Positions 56,766-64,000 of a stretch of 64,000 bases of DNA are shown here, piece by piece. Numbering within the stretch: position 1 is the stretch's first letter; every line of letters begins with the position of its first letter. The position numbers and the translations under genes are program-made. The DNA is from Sorangium cellulosum (GTDB lineage Bacteria > Myxococcota_A > Polyangia > Polyangiales > Polyangiaceae): positions 1,612,001-1,676,000 of the forward strand of contig NZ_CP012673.1 of assembly GCF_002950945.1 (NCBI RefSeq). Reading direction: 5' to 3'. A model generated the notes under the pieces. It made no database searches. It saw only the letters and a list, made by a program, of their open reading frames with translations, and was not told where the DNA came from.

Positions 56766-57865
56766 GGCCGCCCTCCAAGGATGTTCTTGTCGTAGAGCTC
56801 GGACAGCGAGTACTCCTCGAGCCACGACGTCAGGCCCTCCGGATCGAGGCGCCTCAGCTCGGTCGCGCCGTCCTTGCGTTCGGCCACGATGACGTCCTCC
56901 GGGGCAACCTCATCGAGCACCGCGGGGGACTGCGTGGACACGATCACCTGCCGGTGCGCGGCGACGCTCTGGATCAGCCCGCAGAGAGTCTTGAGCGCCG
57001 ACGGATGCAGCCCGAGCTCCGGCTCGTCGATGCACGACACGAGCGGCGACAGCTCGGGCGGCTGCGCGAGCGCCGCGAGCAACGCGACGGCGCGCAACGT
57101 CCCGTCGGAGAGGTGCGCCGGGCCGAACGTCTCCCCGCGATCGTCGAGCCAGTCGAGCCGCACGCCACGCGTCCCGACGGCCACAGGCTGGAGCTCTCGC
57201 ACGAAAGGGGCGACGCGGTGAACGAGGCCCTGGATGCGCTTCCACGCCGCGATGCGGTGCTCGTCTGGCGAGTCACGGAGCGCGAGAAGGAATGCCGCCA
57301 GGTTGCTGCCGTCGGAGCGGAGATACTGGTCCTGCTCCACGTTCGATAGGGTTCGCAGCGGCGAGTTCGTGGACGTGTCGTGGAAATGGTAGAAATTGAT
57401 ACGGCGGAGCAGCCAGTGCACCGTTCGAGGGGTCGCGTGCTTCGCGCTTTCCTCCTTGAGGCGCGATTCTCGGTGTCCGGCGCCCATGGAGTGCCATCGC
57501 CAGGGCTGGCCGTCCCTGCGAAAACCCGCGCGCTCCTCCATGAACAGCAGGCTCTCGTCGGCACCGTATCCCAGCCTCGCATCGTAGGCATGTTGACCAT
57601 TGTCCGCCGTGAACTCGAGCGTGAGCTCGATCACAGGCGTCTGTCGCGGGCCGTAGTGCATGAGGAACGTGGCGCCACCCCGCCGGCTGACGAACAGCTG
57701 CAGCGACTCGAACGCGAGCATCCTCGCCATGGTGAGCGCGCCCAGGAGGTTCGACTTGCCCGCGCCGTTGGGGCCGATGAGGACGGTGACGTGCCCGAGC
57801 TCGGCCTCTGCATCCCTGATCGAGCGGAACCCTGCCACCCGGACGCGCTTGAGCTGAGGTGTCAT
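56762..57865 (-). CDS. AAA_21/ABC-type ATPase of a two-gene ATPase + DUF4276 module
   Basis: A 367-residue SMC/ABC-like ATPase of the OLD/RecF-type. N-terminal FRSIRDAEAELGHVTVLIGPNGAGKSNLLG holds Walker A (residues 31-38). A helical middle follows. The C-terminal lobe has the signature-like HLSDGTLRAVALLAAL, Walker B VSCIDEPELGLHPSALKTL (about 275-290) and switch STQSPAVLDEV. Such ATPases work with a nuclease or toprim partner in phage defence (AbiL, Septu, OLD-type systems). Here the partner is the overlapping DUF4276 gene. The ATG at 57865 has AGGAG upstream. It looks intact, whereas its partner is frameshifted. Confidence 0.92.
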   Translation of the reverse strand: MTPQLKRVRVAGFRSIRDAEAELGHVTVLIGPNGAGKSNLLGALTMARMLAFESLQLFVSRRGGATFLMHYGPRQTPVIELTLEFTADNGQHAYDARLGYGADESLLFMEERAGFRRDGQPWRWHSMGAGHRESRLKEESAKHATPRTVHWLLRRINFYHFHDTSTNSPLRTLSNVEQDQYLRSDGSNLAAFLLALRDSPDEHRIAAWKRIQGLVHRVAPFVRELQPVAVGTRGVRLDWLDDRGETFGPAHLSDGTLRAVALLAALAQPPELSPLVSCIDEPELGLHPSALKTLCGLIQSVAAHRQVIVSTQSPAVLDEVAPEDVIVAERKDGATELRRLDPEGLTSWLEEYSLSELYDKNILGGRP

Positions 57866-57932
57866 TCCTGGGTCTCCTCTTGGCCTGGCGGGAGCAGAGC
57901 CTGACCGCTGGGCAGCCATGCCATGTACTAGA

Positions 57933-58077
57933 ACACCGATCACGTTGAGGAACGAGAGATGAACCGCCAAGGCGCCAAGGGCGCCAAGATATTTTCTTCT
58001 CCTTCTTGGCGTCCTTGGCGCCTTGGCGGTTCGAAAATCTGCTCGTTTCAGACGGGTTCAACCCGTTTGTCGCTCTA
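57933..58077. repeat. Dispersed palindromic element, copy B
   Basis: Same head (ACACCGATCAC), CGCCAAGG-type hairpin (left arm 57961-57988, right arm 58005-58032, outermost GAACCGCC/GGCGGTTC), and same tail (CTGCTCGTTTCAG then GGTTCAACCCGTT, ending CTAG) as copy A at 22.3 kb. It lies directly upstream of the ATPase/DUF4276 module. The arm lengths differ between the copies, so the repeat units inside the arms have varied. Confidence 0.85.
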
Positions 58078-58222
58078 GGGTCTCCCGGCCGCTTCCAGGC
58101 CAACCTACCGCGTCGACCGCCGCCTGTCGCCGCGCCGAGCAGCGCGAGCGGCCCCCGAGATCGTCCGGCGCGGCGCCTCGGGTGGGATCCCGCTGAATTG
58201 TCGGGTCGGCGTGCCTGGTGCG

Positions 58223-58288
58223 GCACCGGAGGAGACCGGGCGAGGCACCGGAGGAGACCGGGCGAGGCACCGGAGGAGACCGGGCCAG
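58223..58288. repeat. Minisatellite, three copies of a 22-bp unit
   Basis: Three copies of GCACCGGAGGAGACCGGGCG plus two bases at 58223-58244, 58245-58266 and 58267-58288 (last copy with a CC variant). Non-coding interval 58078-58409. Confidence 0.95.
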
Positions 58289-58409
58289 GAACCGATGCAG
58301 ATGGGCTGGAGCTCAACGAATGGCAGCGTCGCCAGGAGCGGCTGCCAGAGAAGCCGTTGCGGCTGCCTGGTTCAGGCGGCGGGGCGGCCTCGGGGCGCCC
58401 GCGGCGCCG

Positions 58410-58832
58410 TCAGATCGGCTCGGGTGCCGGCTGCTCGGGCTTGGGCGGCTCGGGCTTCTTCGCCTTGCGCGCCTGCTTGGTCATCGCCCTGAAGTCATCG
58501 AGGACCGGCGCCAGCACCGCGCGGAAGGCGGCGTTCTGGCGAGCGATCGTGCGCGCCAAGTCGAGCGCGGCGAGGCCCGGGCCGATGACGGTCTCGGCGG
58601 TGGCGAGCACGTCGTTGTCGAGGTGGCGGGCGAGGTCCTCGAGCGCGTCGGCGACCTTCTGCTCGGCCAAGGCGCGCTTCAGACGCCGCTCGAGCAGCTC
58701 CACCTCGAACCGCTCGGGATCCTCCCCGTCGTCCTGGTCTCCGAGCACATGAAATGACCTCGCGAGCGCGCTCTCCTTGCCTTCCTTGGGCCGCAACACC
58801 GCGAAGAGCTTGCCGAGCGGGGGCCCCAGCAC
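58410..58832 (-). CDS. Hypothetical helical protein with Lys/Pro-rich tail
   Basis: A protein of about 140 residues from the GTG at 58832 (VLGPPLGKLFAVLRPKEGKE). It is mainly helical and charged (ERFEVELLERRLKRALAEQK, VADALEDLARHL) and ends KKPEPPKPEQPAPEPI. No family is recognised. The frame is open only back to a stop near 58945 and holds no ATG, so the start is uncertain; GAGGAGGG lies about 25 bp before the GTG. It follows the Cys-rich lipoprotein gene on the same strand. Confidence 0.6.
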   Translation of the reverse strand: MLGPPLGKLFAVLRPKEGKESALARSFHVLGDQDDGEDPERFEVELLERRLKRALAEQKVADALEDLARHLDNDVLATAETVIGPGLAALDLARTIARQNAAFRAVLAPVLDDFRAMTKQARKAKKPEPPKPEQPAPEPI

Positions 58833-58937
58833 CCCGAGGCTTCGGCCGACGCTGCGCCTGCGCCGGCCCTCCTCGAGCCGCTCGAGTGCGATTCGAGCGA
58901 ACGGCGCGGTCGCGCGGCGCCGCGGTCGGCCTGCTCG

Positions 58938-60029
58938 TTACCCGCTCGTCGCCCCGACCCTTCCTGTGACGCTCGCGCTGGCCCGTACGCTGACCTGGAT
59001 GCGCACCGACGCACTCGCCGACGCCTCGGCCGCGCCGGCGACACACGCGAGCGCGTGGGCTCCCGCGTCGCCCACGATGCGCGGCAGCGCGGCGCCGACC
59101 TGGGCCACCACCTGGGCGTCGCCGATCAGCCGGCGCCCGAGCGCGACCTCCGCGTGCAGCAGCGCCGGCAGGTTGGCCTGCAGGGTCGCCGCGAGCCGCG
59201 CGGCCATCTCGGCGCCTTGCGACGCGCGCACCTGGACGAGCGCGGGCGTGCAGGCGGCGTACACGTCGGCGTGGGCGCGGCAGCTCGCCTCGCACTCCGC
59301 GTCGGCGCTCGGGGGCCGCACCATCCCCGCGCACTGCGGCGCCTGCCAGGTGCCCTCGCAGCGCGCGTGGCAGGTGGCGTCGCAGCCGCCGTCGCACTCG
59401 CCGTTGCACTGTCCCACGCAGCGCCCCTGCGCGTCGTAGGCGGAGCACTGCCCCCGGCACTGCCCGGTGCAGCGGCCGTCGCACCGCCCGGTGCAGCGGC
59501 CCTGGCAGTAGCCGGAGAGGCGCGCGGGCTCGCACTGCGCGACGATCTGCCCCGGGTCGAGCGCGACGTCACACGCGCCGCTGCAGCGCGCTCCGGCCTG
59601 CGCGTTCGCCTGGCAGGCCGGCGGCGTGACCCCGACCTGCACCGCGACGCCCTGGCGCAGGATGGCGTCGATGGCGGCGGATACCGGGCCGCAGGCGCCG
59701 CTCGCCATGCCGCCCGCCTCGCCGCGCGGCGCCATGTGTGCGGGAGGGATGCCCAGGTCCGCGCCGATGCGGCGGCAGGCGTCGGCGACCTGAGACTCGA
59801 TCGCGGCCGATACCGCGGCCATGTCCTTGGCCGCCTGGACGAACGTGCGCACCTTGGCGTTCGCCCGTGCGTTTGCGGAGAACTGGGCCCCGAGGACGTC
59901 GCCCGGGCCGCGCAGCTCCGGGCAGACGGCCTCTCCCACGCCCTCGAGGTGGGCGAGCTCCGAGCAGCTCAGGCCGGCGGCGGACGCGACGAGCGCGAGG
60001 AGCCCGCGGAGGGAGTGGGCAAAGTCCAT
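58938..60029 (-). CDS. Lipoprotein with CxGxC repeats
   Basis: A 363-residue lipoprotein. Signal peptide LLALVASAAGLSC with lipobox AGLSC. Residues about 60-165 are helical with little Cys. Then comes a block of repeated CxGxC units: YCQGRCTGRCDGRCTGQC, then CNGECDGGCDATCHARC, about 18 cysteines in 75 residues. The last about 120 residues are helical and Ala-rich. Such a block could bind metal or form a disulfide ladder. Proteins like this are known in myxobacteria without assigned function. ATG 60029 begins the signal peptide. Monocistronic. Confidence 0.8.
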   Translation of the reverse strand: MDFAHSLRGLLALVASAAGLSCSELAHLEGVGEAVCPELRGPGDVLGAQFSANARANAKVRTFVQAAKDMAAVSAAIESQVADACRRIGADLGIPPAHMAPRGEAGGMASGACGPVSAAIDAILRQGVAVQVGVTPPACQANAQAGARCSGACDVALDPGQIVAQCEPARLSGYCQGRCTGRCDGRCTGQCRGQCSAYDAQGRCVGQCNGECDGGCDATCHARCEGTWQAPQCAGMVRPPSADAECEASCRAHADVYAACTPALVQVRASQGAEMAARLAATLQANLPALLHAEVALGRRLIGDAQVVAQVGAALPRIVGDAGAHALACVAGAAEASASASVRIQVSVRASASVTGRVGATSG

Positions 60030-60671
60030 GGTGACAGCATTACCACAAGTGTACGGACTCTGCTGGAGATGAAGCCGTGAATGTGAATGGCGTCCTGCCG
60101 CATGGTCGTCTCTCGTCTCTCGTCTCTCGTCTTCGTGCTCGTGCTCGTGCTCGCTATCCCTCTCCCGTCACTCCTCCGAACGTTCGCGGTTGCCTCGAGC
60201 TCAAGATGGTCGCGGACACGCGCTAAATGGTCGCGGACGTGCACGGAATGGTCGAGCACGATCACGCGCACGAAAGACGGGGACGTGAGACGAAAGCGCG
60301 TGCTGTCCGGTCAGGGATCAAAGGATGGCGGCGCCGGCATCGGAGGATGCCTCGCGGGCCGCCGGCGCTGGTCTGGACGGCGGGGGGCACCAGGGCGCCC
60401 CCGGAGGGATCACCGGTGCGCCCTGCGATCGGCCCGGGCGTGGGACACGACGCCGCGATCGCGTGAACGTGCGTGAACAGCGTGCGCGCTGCCGCGTCGT
60501 CCGAAGCCGCTCCTCCGCGCTCGCCCGCGCGCATCACCCGGCACCGGACGACCTGACGGCCTTGTCCGCACGGTACGGCCTGGTAGCATCGGGCTCAATG
60601 ACAGCAAGAACTCCCAGGCGATGTTCCCCGGTCGTTCATCGGGACAAGAACCAGGTCGCGCGACTCAGCTC
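60030..60671. other. Non-coding interval with simple repeats
   Basis: About 640 bp upstream of the transporter. It holds simple repeats (GTCTCTC x3-4 and GTGCTC x3 near 60108-60160), and a doubled word AATGGTCGCGGAC near 60212-60240 with a third relative near 60247. No gene with family resemblance is seen on either strand. Confidence 0.55.
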
Positions 60672-61574
60672 ATGAGCTCCAATGTTCTGACGGCGGTCCT
60701 CCTTCCCCTGGTGCTGGCAGGGCTCATGTTCGGGCTCGGGCTCAGCTTGACCCTCGACGATTTCAGGCGGGTCCTGGCCTACCCGCGCGCCGTGGGCGTG
60801 GGGCTGCTCTGCCAAATCGTGCTGCTGCCGCTTGTGTGCCTTGGAATCGCCCACGGCTTCCGGCTGGAGCCCGAGCTCGCGGTGGGGCTCATGGTGCTGG
60901 CGGCCTCGCCCGGCGGGGCCGCCGCCAACATCTTCAGCCACCTGGCGCACGGGGATCTCGCCCTCAACATCACGCTCACCGCGGTGAGCAGCGTGCTCTC
61001 GCTCGTATCGATGCCGCTCCTCATCGGTCTGTCGCTCGAGCACTTCATGGGCGTGGACAGCTCGCTGCCGCTGCTGCTCGACAAGGTCGTCCAGGTGCTG
61101 GTCCTCGTCCTCGCGCCGGTGGCCCTGGGCATGGCCGTGCGCGCCAGGCGGCCCGCCGTCGCCGCGCGCCTCGACAGGAGCGTGCGCCTCCTGTCCGCGG
61201 CCTTCCTGCTGCTCGTGGTCGCCGCCACGCTCGTGCGCGAGCGCCACCAGATGTCCGGCTTCTTCCGGCAGGTCGGCCTGGCCGCGCTCACCTTCAACCT
61301 CGTCAGCCTGACGGTGGGCTACCTCGTGCCCCGGCTCGTGCGGCTCGGCAAACCTCAGGCCATCGCCATCAGCATGGAGGTCGGGATCCACAACGCGATG
61401 CTGGCCATCACGCTGACCAGCAGCCCGCTGCTGTTGAACAGGCCGACCATGGCCATCCCGGCCGCGGTCTACAGCCTCTTCATGCTCATCACCGCCGCGC
61501 TGTTCGGGGTCGTCGCGAGCCGCAGCGGCCGCGCCGCACCCGCGGGCGTGGCGCGGCCAGGGCTTGAGTCCTAG
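60672..61574 (+). CDS. Bile acid:sodium symporter (BASS) family transporter
   Basis: A 300-residue membrane transporter with about nine or ten helices. The first, LTAVLLPLVLAGLMFGLGLSLTLDDFRRVL, is the family start. The Na+-binding crossover region is represented by VLAASPGGAAANIFSHLAHGDLALNITLTAVSSVLSL and the second by SMEVGIHNAMLAITLTSSPLL. It would import an organic anion with sodium; the substrate in bacteria is often unknown (bile-acid-like, pantoate or keto-acids). ATG 60672 lies at the start of the first helix. Convergent with the ketosynthase gene, 20 bp apart. Confidence 0.93.
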   Translation: MSSNVLTAVLLPLVLAGLMFGLGLSLTLDDFRRVLAYPRAVGVGLLCQIVLLPLVCLGIAHGFRLEPELAVGLMVLAASPGGAAANIFSHLAHGDLALNITLTAVSSVLSLVSMPLLIGLSLEHFMGVDSSLPLLLDKVVQVLVLVLAPVALGMAVRARRPAVAARLDRSVRLLSAAFLLLVVAATLVRERHQMSGFFRQVGLAALTFNLVSLTVGYLVPRLVRLGKPQAIAISMEVGIHNAMLAITLTSSPLLLNRPTMAIPAAVYSLFMLITAALFGVVASRSGRAAPAGVARPGLES

Positions 61575-61594
61575 GCGCAGCGCCGGCTGGCGGC

Positions 61595-62869
61595 CTACGC
61601 CTGGAATTTCCTGAAGAGGACCGCGGTGTGGTAGCCGGCGAACCCCGCCGCCAGGTTCGCGGCGAGCGTGTAGTCGATCTTCTTGGTCTGCTTCACCACG
61701 AAGTCGCCCGGGTGGATGGGCTTCTGCAGGTTCGGCGTCGCCGGCATCACCCCCGCGTGCAGCGACAGGGCGCAGATGACCGACTCGATGGCCGCCGATG
61801 ACTCCTGCGTGTGGCCATAGTACGGCTTGGTGCCTGACGCGAAGACCGAGGTGCCGAGCTGCGCTTCGTCGAAGGCCCGGCGGAACGCGGTCATCTCCGC
61901 GTTGTCGCCCTGCTTCGTCCCCGTGCCGTGCACGTTCATGTAGAGCGTGTTGTTGCCGAGGTCTCGCGTCTGCAGGCCCGCGCGGCGCAGCACCTCGTTG
62001 ATGACGTACTCGTAGCCATGCTCGTCGACGTCGACCATCATCTTCGTCGGGAACATCCGCTGAGAATAGCTGATCACCTCCGCGTAGATCCTGGCCTTGC
62101 GCTCGAGCGCGTGCTCCAGATCCTCGAGCACGAGCATCGCGGCGCCCTCCCCGAGCACGAACCCGTCCCGGTCCTCATCGAACGTGCGGTACGTGCTCTC
62201 CGGCGGCTCGTCCTTGTTCACCAGCACGCCGAGGCGGTTGTAGCTCTCCCAGACGATGTCCTTGTGGAGCACGGCCGAGGTGCCCCCCGTCAGCATGATC
62301 TTCGTCCGGCCGAGGAGGATCTTCTCGACCGCGCTGATGAGGGCGATGTTGCCCGAGGCGCAGGCCGCGGCGGCGCCCATGGACGGGCCGTTGAAGCCGT
62401 AGGCCATGCTGATCGCCCCCGACGGCCCGTGCGCGGGGTTCAGCGCGGTGTACATGGTGGACGGCTTGCCGTCGAAGATCGACGCCGAGTCGCCGAACGT
62501 GTTGCCGACGATGATGCCCACGTCCTCCTGGTGGCGGGCGAGCCTCTCCGCGTCCAGGTGCGAGTCCTCGAGGGCGAGCTGCGCCGCCGCCAGCGTCATG
62601 TAGATGGTGCGGTTCGGGAGGAAGCGGTAGTCGCGGGTCTCCAGCTTCCGCAGCCGCTGCTCGACGACCTTCCAGTGGGGCACCCGGCTGGCGGCCGCGA
62701 TGGCCTCCTCGAGGTTCACGCAGGCGGCGGCGACGGGCTGCCCCTCGGTGGGCGAGAACAGCTGGTTTCGCGTGATGAAGCTGCGTCCGGTGAGGACATT
62801 GCTCCAGAACGAGGGCCCAACACCCGCCGAGGTCACGGGTCCGACTCCGGTCACGACGACTCTTCTCAT
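61595..62869 (-). CDS. Beta-ketoacyl-ACP synthase (KAS II-like) of a lipid/polyketide locus
   Basis: A 424-residue condensing enzyme. The active-site triad is Cys170 (GAAAACASGNIALIS), His314 (NVHGTGTKQGDN) and His353 (YYGHTQESSAA). The last motif has ESSAA where fatty-acid synthases have xGAAG. It extends an acyl chain on ACP by decarboxylative condensation. The ATG overlaps the stop of the upstream FAAL-ACP gene (ATGA), so the two act together. Single-domain, unlike modular PKS. It could work with a FAAL-loaded starter chain. Length is typical. Confidence 0.92.
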   Translation of the reverse strand: MRRVVVTGVGPVTSAGVGPSFWSNVLTGRSFITRNQLFSPTEGQPVAAACVNLEEAIAAASRVPHWKVVEQRLRKLETRDYRFLPNRTIYMTLAAAQLALEDSHLDAERLARHQEDVGIIVGNTFGDSASIFDGKPSTMYTALNPAHGPSGAISMAYGFNGPSMGAAAACASGNIALISAVEKILLGRTKIMLTGGTSAVLHKDIVWESYNRLGVLVNKDEPPESTYRTFDEDRDGFVLGEGAAMLVLEDLEHALERKARIYAEVISYSQRMFPTKMMVDVDEHGYEYVINEVLRRAGLQTRDLGNNTLYMNVHGTGTKQGDNAEMTAFRRAFDEAQLGTSVFASGTKPYYGHTQESSAAIESVICALSLHAGVMPATPNLQKPIHPGDFVVKQTKKIDYTLAANLAAGFAGYHTAVLFRKFQA

Positions 62870-64000
62870 ACTATCTCCTGATCGCTCCTCTGGTGAGTAT
62901 CCTGCCCTCCGGCGACCGTGGTGCCGGTGGAGAGCTCGCTGTCGCCCGGGCCAGCGAGGAAGTTGATCAGATCCTCGATGGTCGGGTGGGCGTATAGGAC
63001 GTTCGCTGGCAGCTCTCTGCCGAGCCATTCGCCGAGATCGGCGGCCAGGTCGATCGCGTCGGCGGAATCCACGCCGTAATGGCTGAACGGTTGCCGGAGA
63101 TCCGCCAGGGTCTCGGCCATGCCCAGGCGGCTGACGAGGCGCGCCACGAGCCAGCGGGTGATGGCTGCCCTCGTCCCCACCTCGCCCGCGGCCGCGCCCG
63201 GCGTCGTGCCGGAGCGATCGCCGGCCGGGGGAGCGGCGGCGAACACGGCGCGCGCGATCTCGTCGAGCTCGCCCTGCTGGAAGCCGAGCCGGCACGCGCG
63301 CCGCTGGATCTTGCCGCTCGATGTCTTCGGGATGCTCCGGGCCTTGAGCAGCGCGACCGCGTGGACGGGCACCTCGTGCTGCTCGATCACGGCGTTGCGG
63401 ATCGCCTGCGCCACCGCGTCGGCGTCCTCGATCGGCGCCTCCGCGTACACCTCGGCGACGACGGCGACGTACTCTCGCTCGTCCACCTCCACGGAGAACG
63501 CGGCCGAGCAGCCCGAGCGCAGCGCGGGGTGGGCCCCCTCCGCCGTCTGCTCGATGTCCTGCGGATAATGATTGCGGCCGCGGATGATGATGAGGTCCTT
63601 GTCGCGACCGGTGATGAACAGCTCGCCATCCCTCAGGAAGCCCAGGTCTCCGGTCCTCAGGAACGGGCCCTCGCCGCTGTCCGCGAGGAAGGCCTGGAAG
63701 GTCGCCGCGCTCGCCTCCGGGAGGTTCCAGTAGCCCTGGGCGCACGAGGTGCCGGCCAGCCAGATCTCGCCGACCTCGTTCGGGCCGCACCGCCTCAGGG
63801 TCTCGGGGTGCACGATCTCGATGCGGGTGTCCAGCGCGGGGCGCCCGCAGCCGGCCACGTGCCGGCCGACAGGCCCGCCCTCCTTCGCGTCGACCACGCG
63901 GTGGGACTCGAGCGCCGCCGCGTCCAGCCTGGCAAAGGTGGGCAGCTCGTCCCGCCGCTGCGTGGTGACCTTGAGCGTGAACTCGGCCAGCCCGTAGCCT
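62866..64000 (-). CDS. Fatty acyl-AMP ligase fused to acyl carrier protein (runs off right edge)
   Basis: The visible 377 residues are the C-terminal part of a FAAL: GYGLAEFTLK, then GRDKDLIIIRGRNHYPQDIE, the FAAL hallmark, and ARSIPKTSSGKIQRR. A carrier domain follows (about the last 110 residues), with the phosphopantetheine attachment in HYGVDSADAIDLAADL (Ser). FAALs activate fatty acids as acyl-AMP and pass them to an ACP, entering polyketide, lipopeptide or glycolipid pathways. Here the ACP is in the same chain. Its stop overlaps the ketosynthase start by 4 bp. The N-terminal adenylation core is beyond the window. Confidence 0.93.
   Translation of the reverse strand, partial: GYGLAEFTLKVTTQRRDELPTFARLDAAALESHRVVDAKEGGPVGRHVAGCGRPALDTRIEIVHPETLRRCGPNEVGEIWLAGTSCAQGYWNLPEASAATFQAFLADSGEGPFLRTGDLGFLRDGELFITGRDKDLIIIRGRNHYPQDIEQTAEGAHPALRSGCSAAFSVEVDEREYVAVVAEVYAEAPIEDADAVAQAIRNAVIEQHEVPVHAVALLKARSIPKTSSGKIQRRACRLGFQQGELDEIARAVFAAAPPAGDRSGTTPGAAAGEVGTRAAITRWLVARLVSRLGMAETLADLRQPFSHYGVDSADAIDLAADLGEWLGRELPANVLYAHPTIEDLINFLAGPGDSELSTGTTVAGGQDTHQRSDQEIV

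Noticed and set aside
59055..60080. 341-codon open frame on the plus strand opposite the Cys-rich lipoprotein
   Set aside because: Its residues (Arg/Ala/Gly/His-rich) are what the complement of the CxGxC gene would give. The minus-strand gene has a lipobox and patterned cysteines.

Overview
The window is about 70% GC or more and looks like a chromosome segment of a large-genome, multicellular-type myxobacterium (Myxococcota, probably Polyangiales, Sorangium/Polyangium/Minicystis-like). This is inferred from three Hanks-type Ser/Thr kinases in 64 kb, many single-copy lipoproteins with Gly/Pro-rich linkers, GTG starts, minisatellites, and short monocistronic units on both strands. I recognised no tRNA, rRNA, CRISPR array or insertion sequence.

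Layout. 0-9.2 kb: kinase fragment, long-chain acyl-CoA synthetase, peroxiredoxin-glutaredoxin hybrid, methyltransferase, MBL-fold protein, VOC protein, then a three-gene overlapping set (HD phosphohydrolase, sigma-region-4-like HTH protein, nucleotidyltransferase) and a small exported protein. 9.3-15.2 kb: one giant gene encoding an FAD/NAD(P)-binding oxidoreductase domain, a NACHT/STAND NTPase, a long HEAT-repeat array and an unrecognised C-terminal domain. It is the best candidate for an undescribed conflict or signalling system. 15.5-25.1 kb: RTX-like lipoprotein, Baeyer-Villiger-type flavin monooxygenase, Gly-rich esterase lipoprotein, metallophosphoesterase plus outer-membrane protein, Tat-exported HAD protein divergent from a LysR regulator, Cys-rich lipoprotein. 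25.2-32.1 kb: typA, a kinase gene truncated by an apparent internal deletion, a secreted protein, a PD40 lipoprotein, and a protein with a Uma2-like C-terminus. 32.2-37.2 kb: TonB-dependent receptor behind a cobalamin-riboswitch-like leader, and a large secreted protein with one haem-c motif.

37.5-52.3 kb: lipoprotein plus membrane histidine kinase, a kinase with a coiled-coil tail, the membrane pyrophosphatase hppA, a PhoX-like lipoprotein with a collagen-like linker followed by a dihaem cytochrome, a MATE exporter and panD. 52.5-60 kb: a one-TM protein, a Shewanella-type phosphatase, a DUF1232 protein, a two-gene ATPase + DUF4276 module whose second gene is frameshifted, and a CxGxC-repeat lipoprotein. 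60.6-64 kb: a BASS transporter, then the start of a lipid or polyketide locus (FAAL-ACP fusion overlapping a ketosynthase) that runs off the right edge.

Functional links that can be seen: translational coupling (4-bp overlaps) in the HTH/nucleotidyltransferase pair, the OMP/metallophosphoesterase pair, the ATPase/DUF4276 pair and the FAAL-ACP/ketosynthase pair; riboswitch control of the TonB receptor; a likely PhoX-cytochrome operon. A dispersed palindromic repeat family occurs at 22.3 and 57.9 kb, with a similar element just after the giant NACHT gene.
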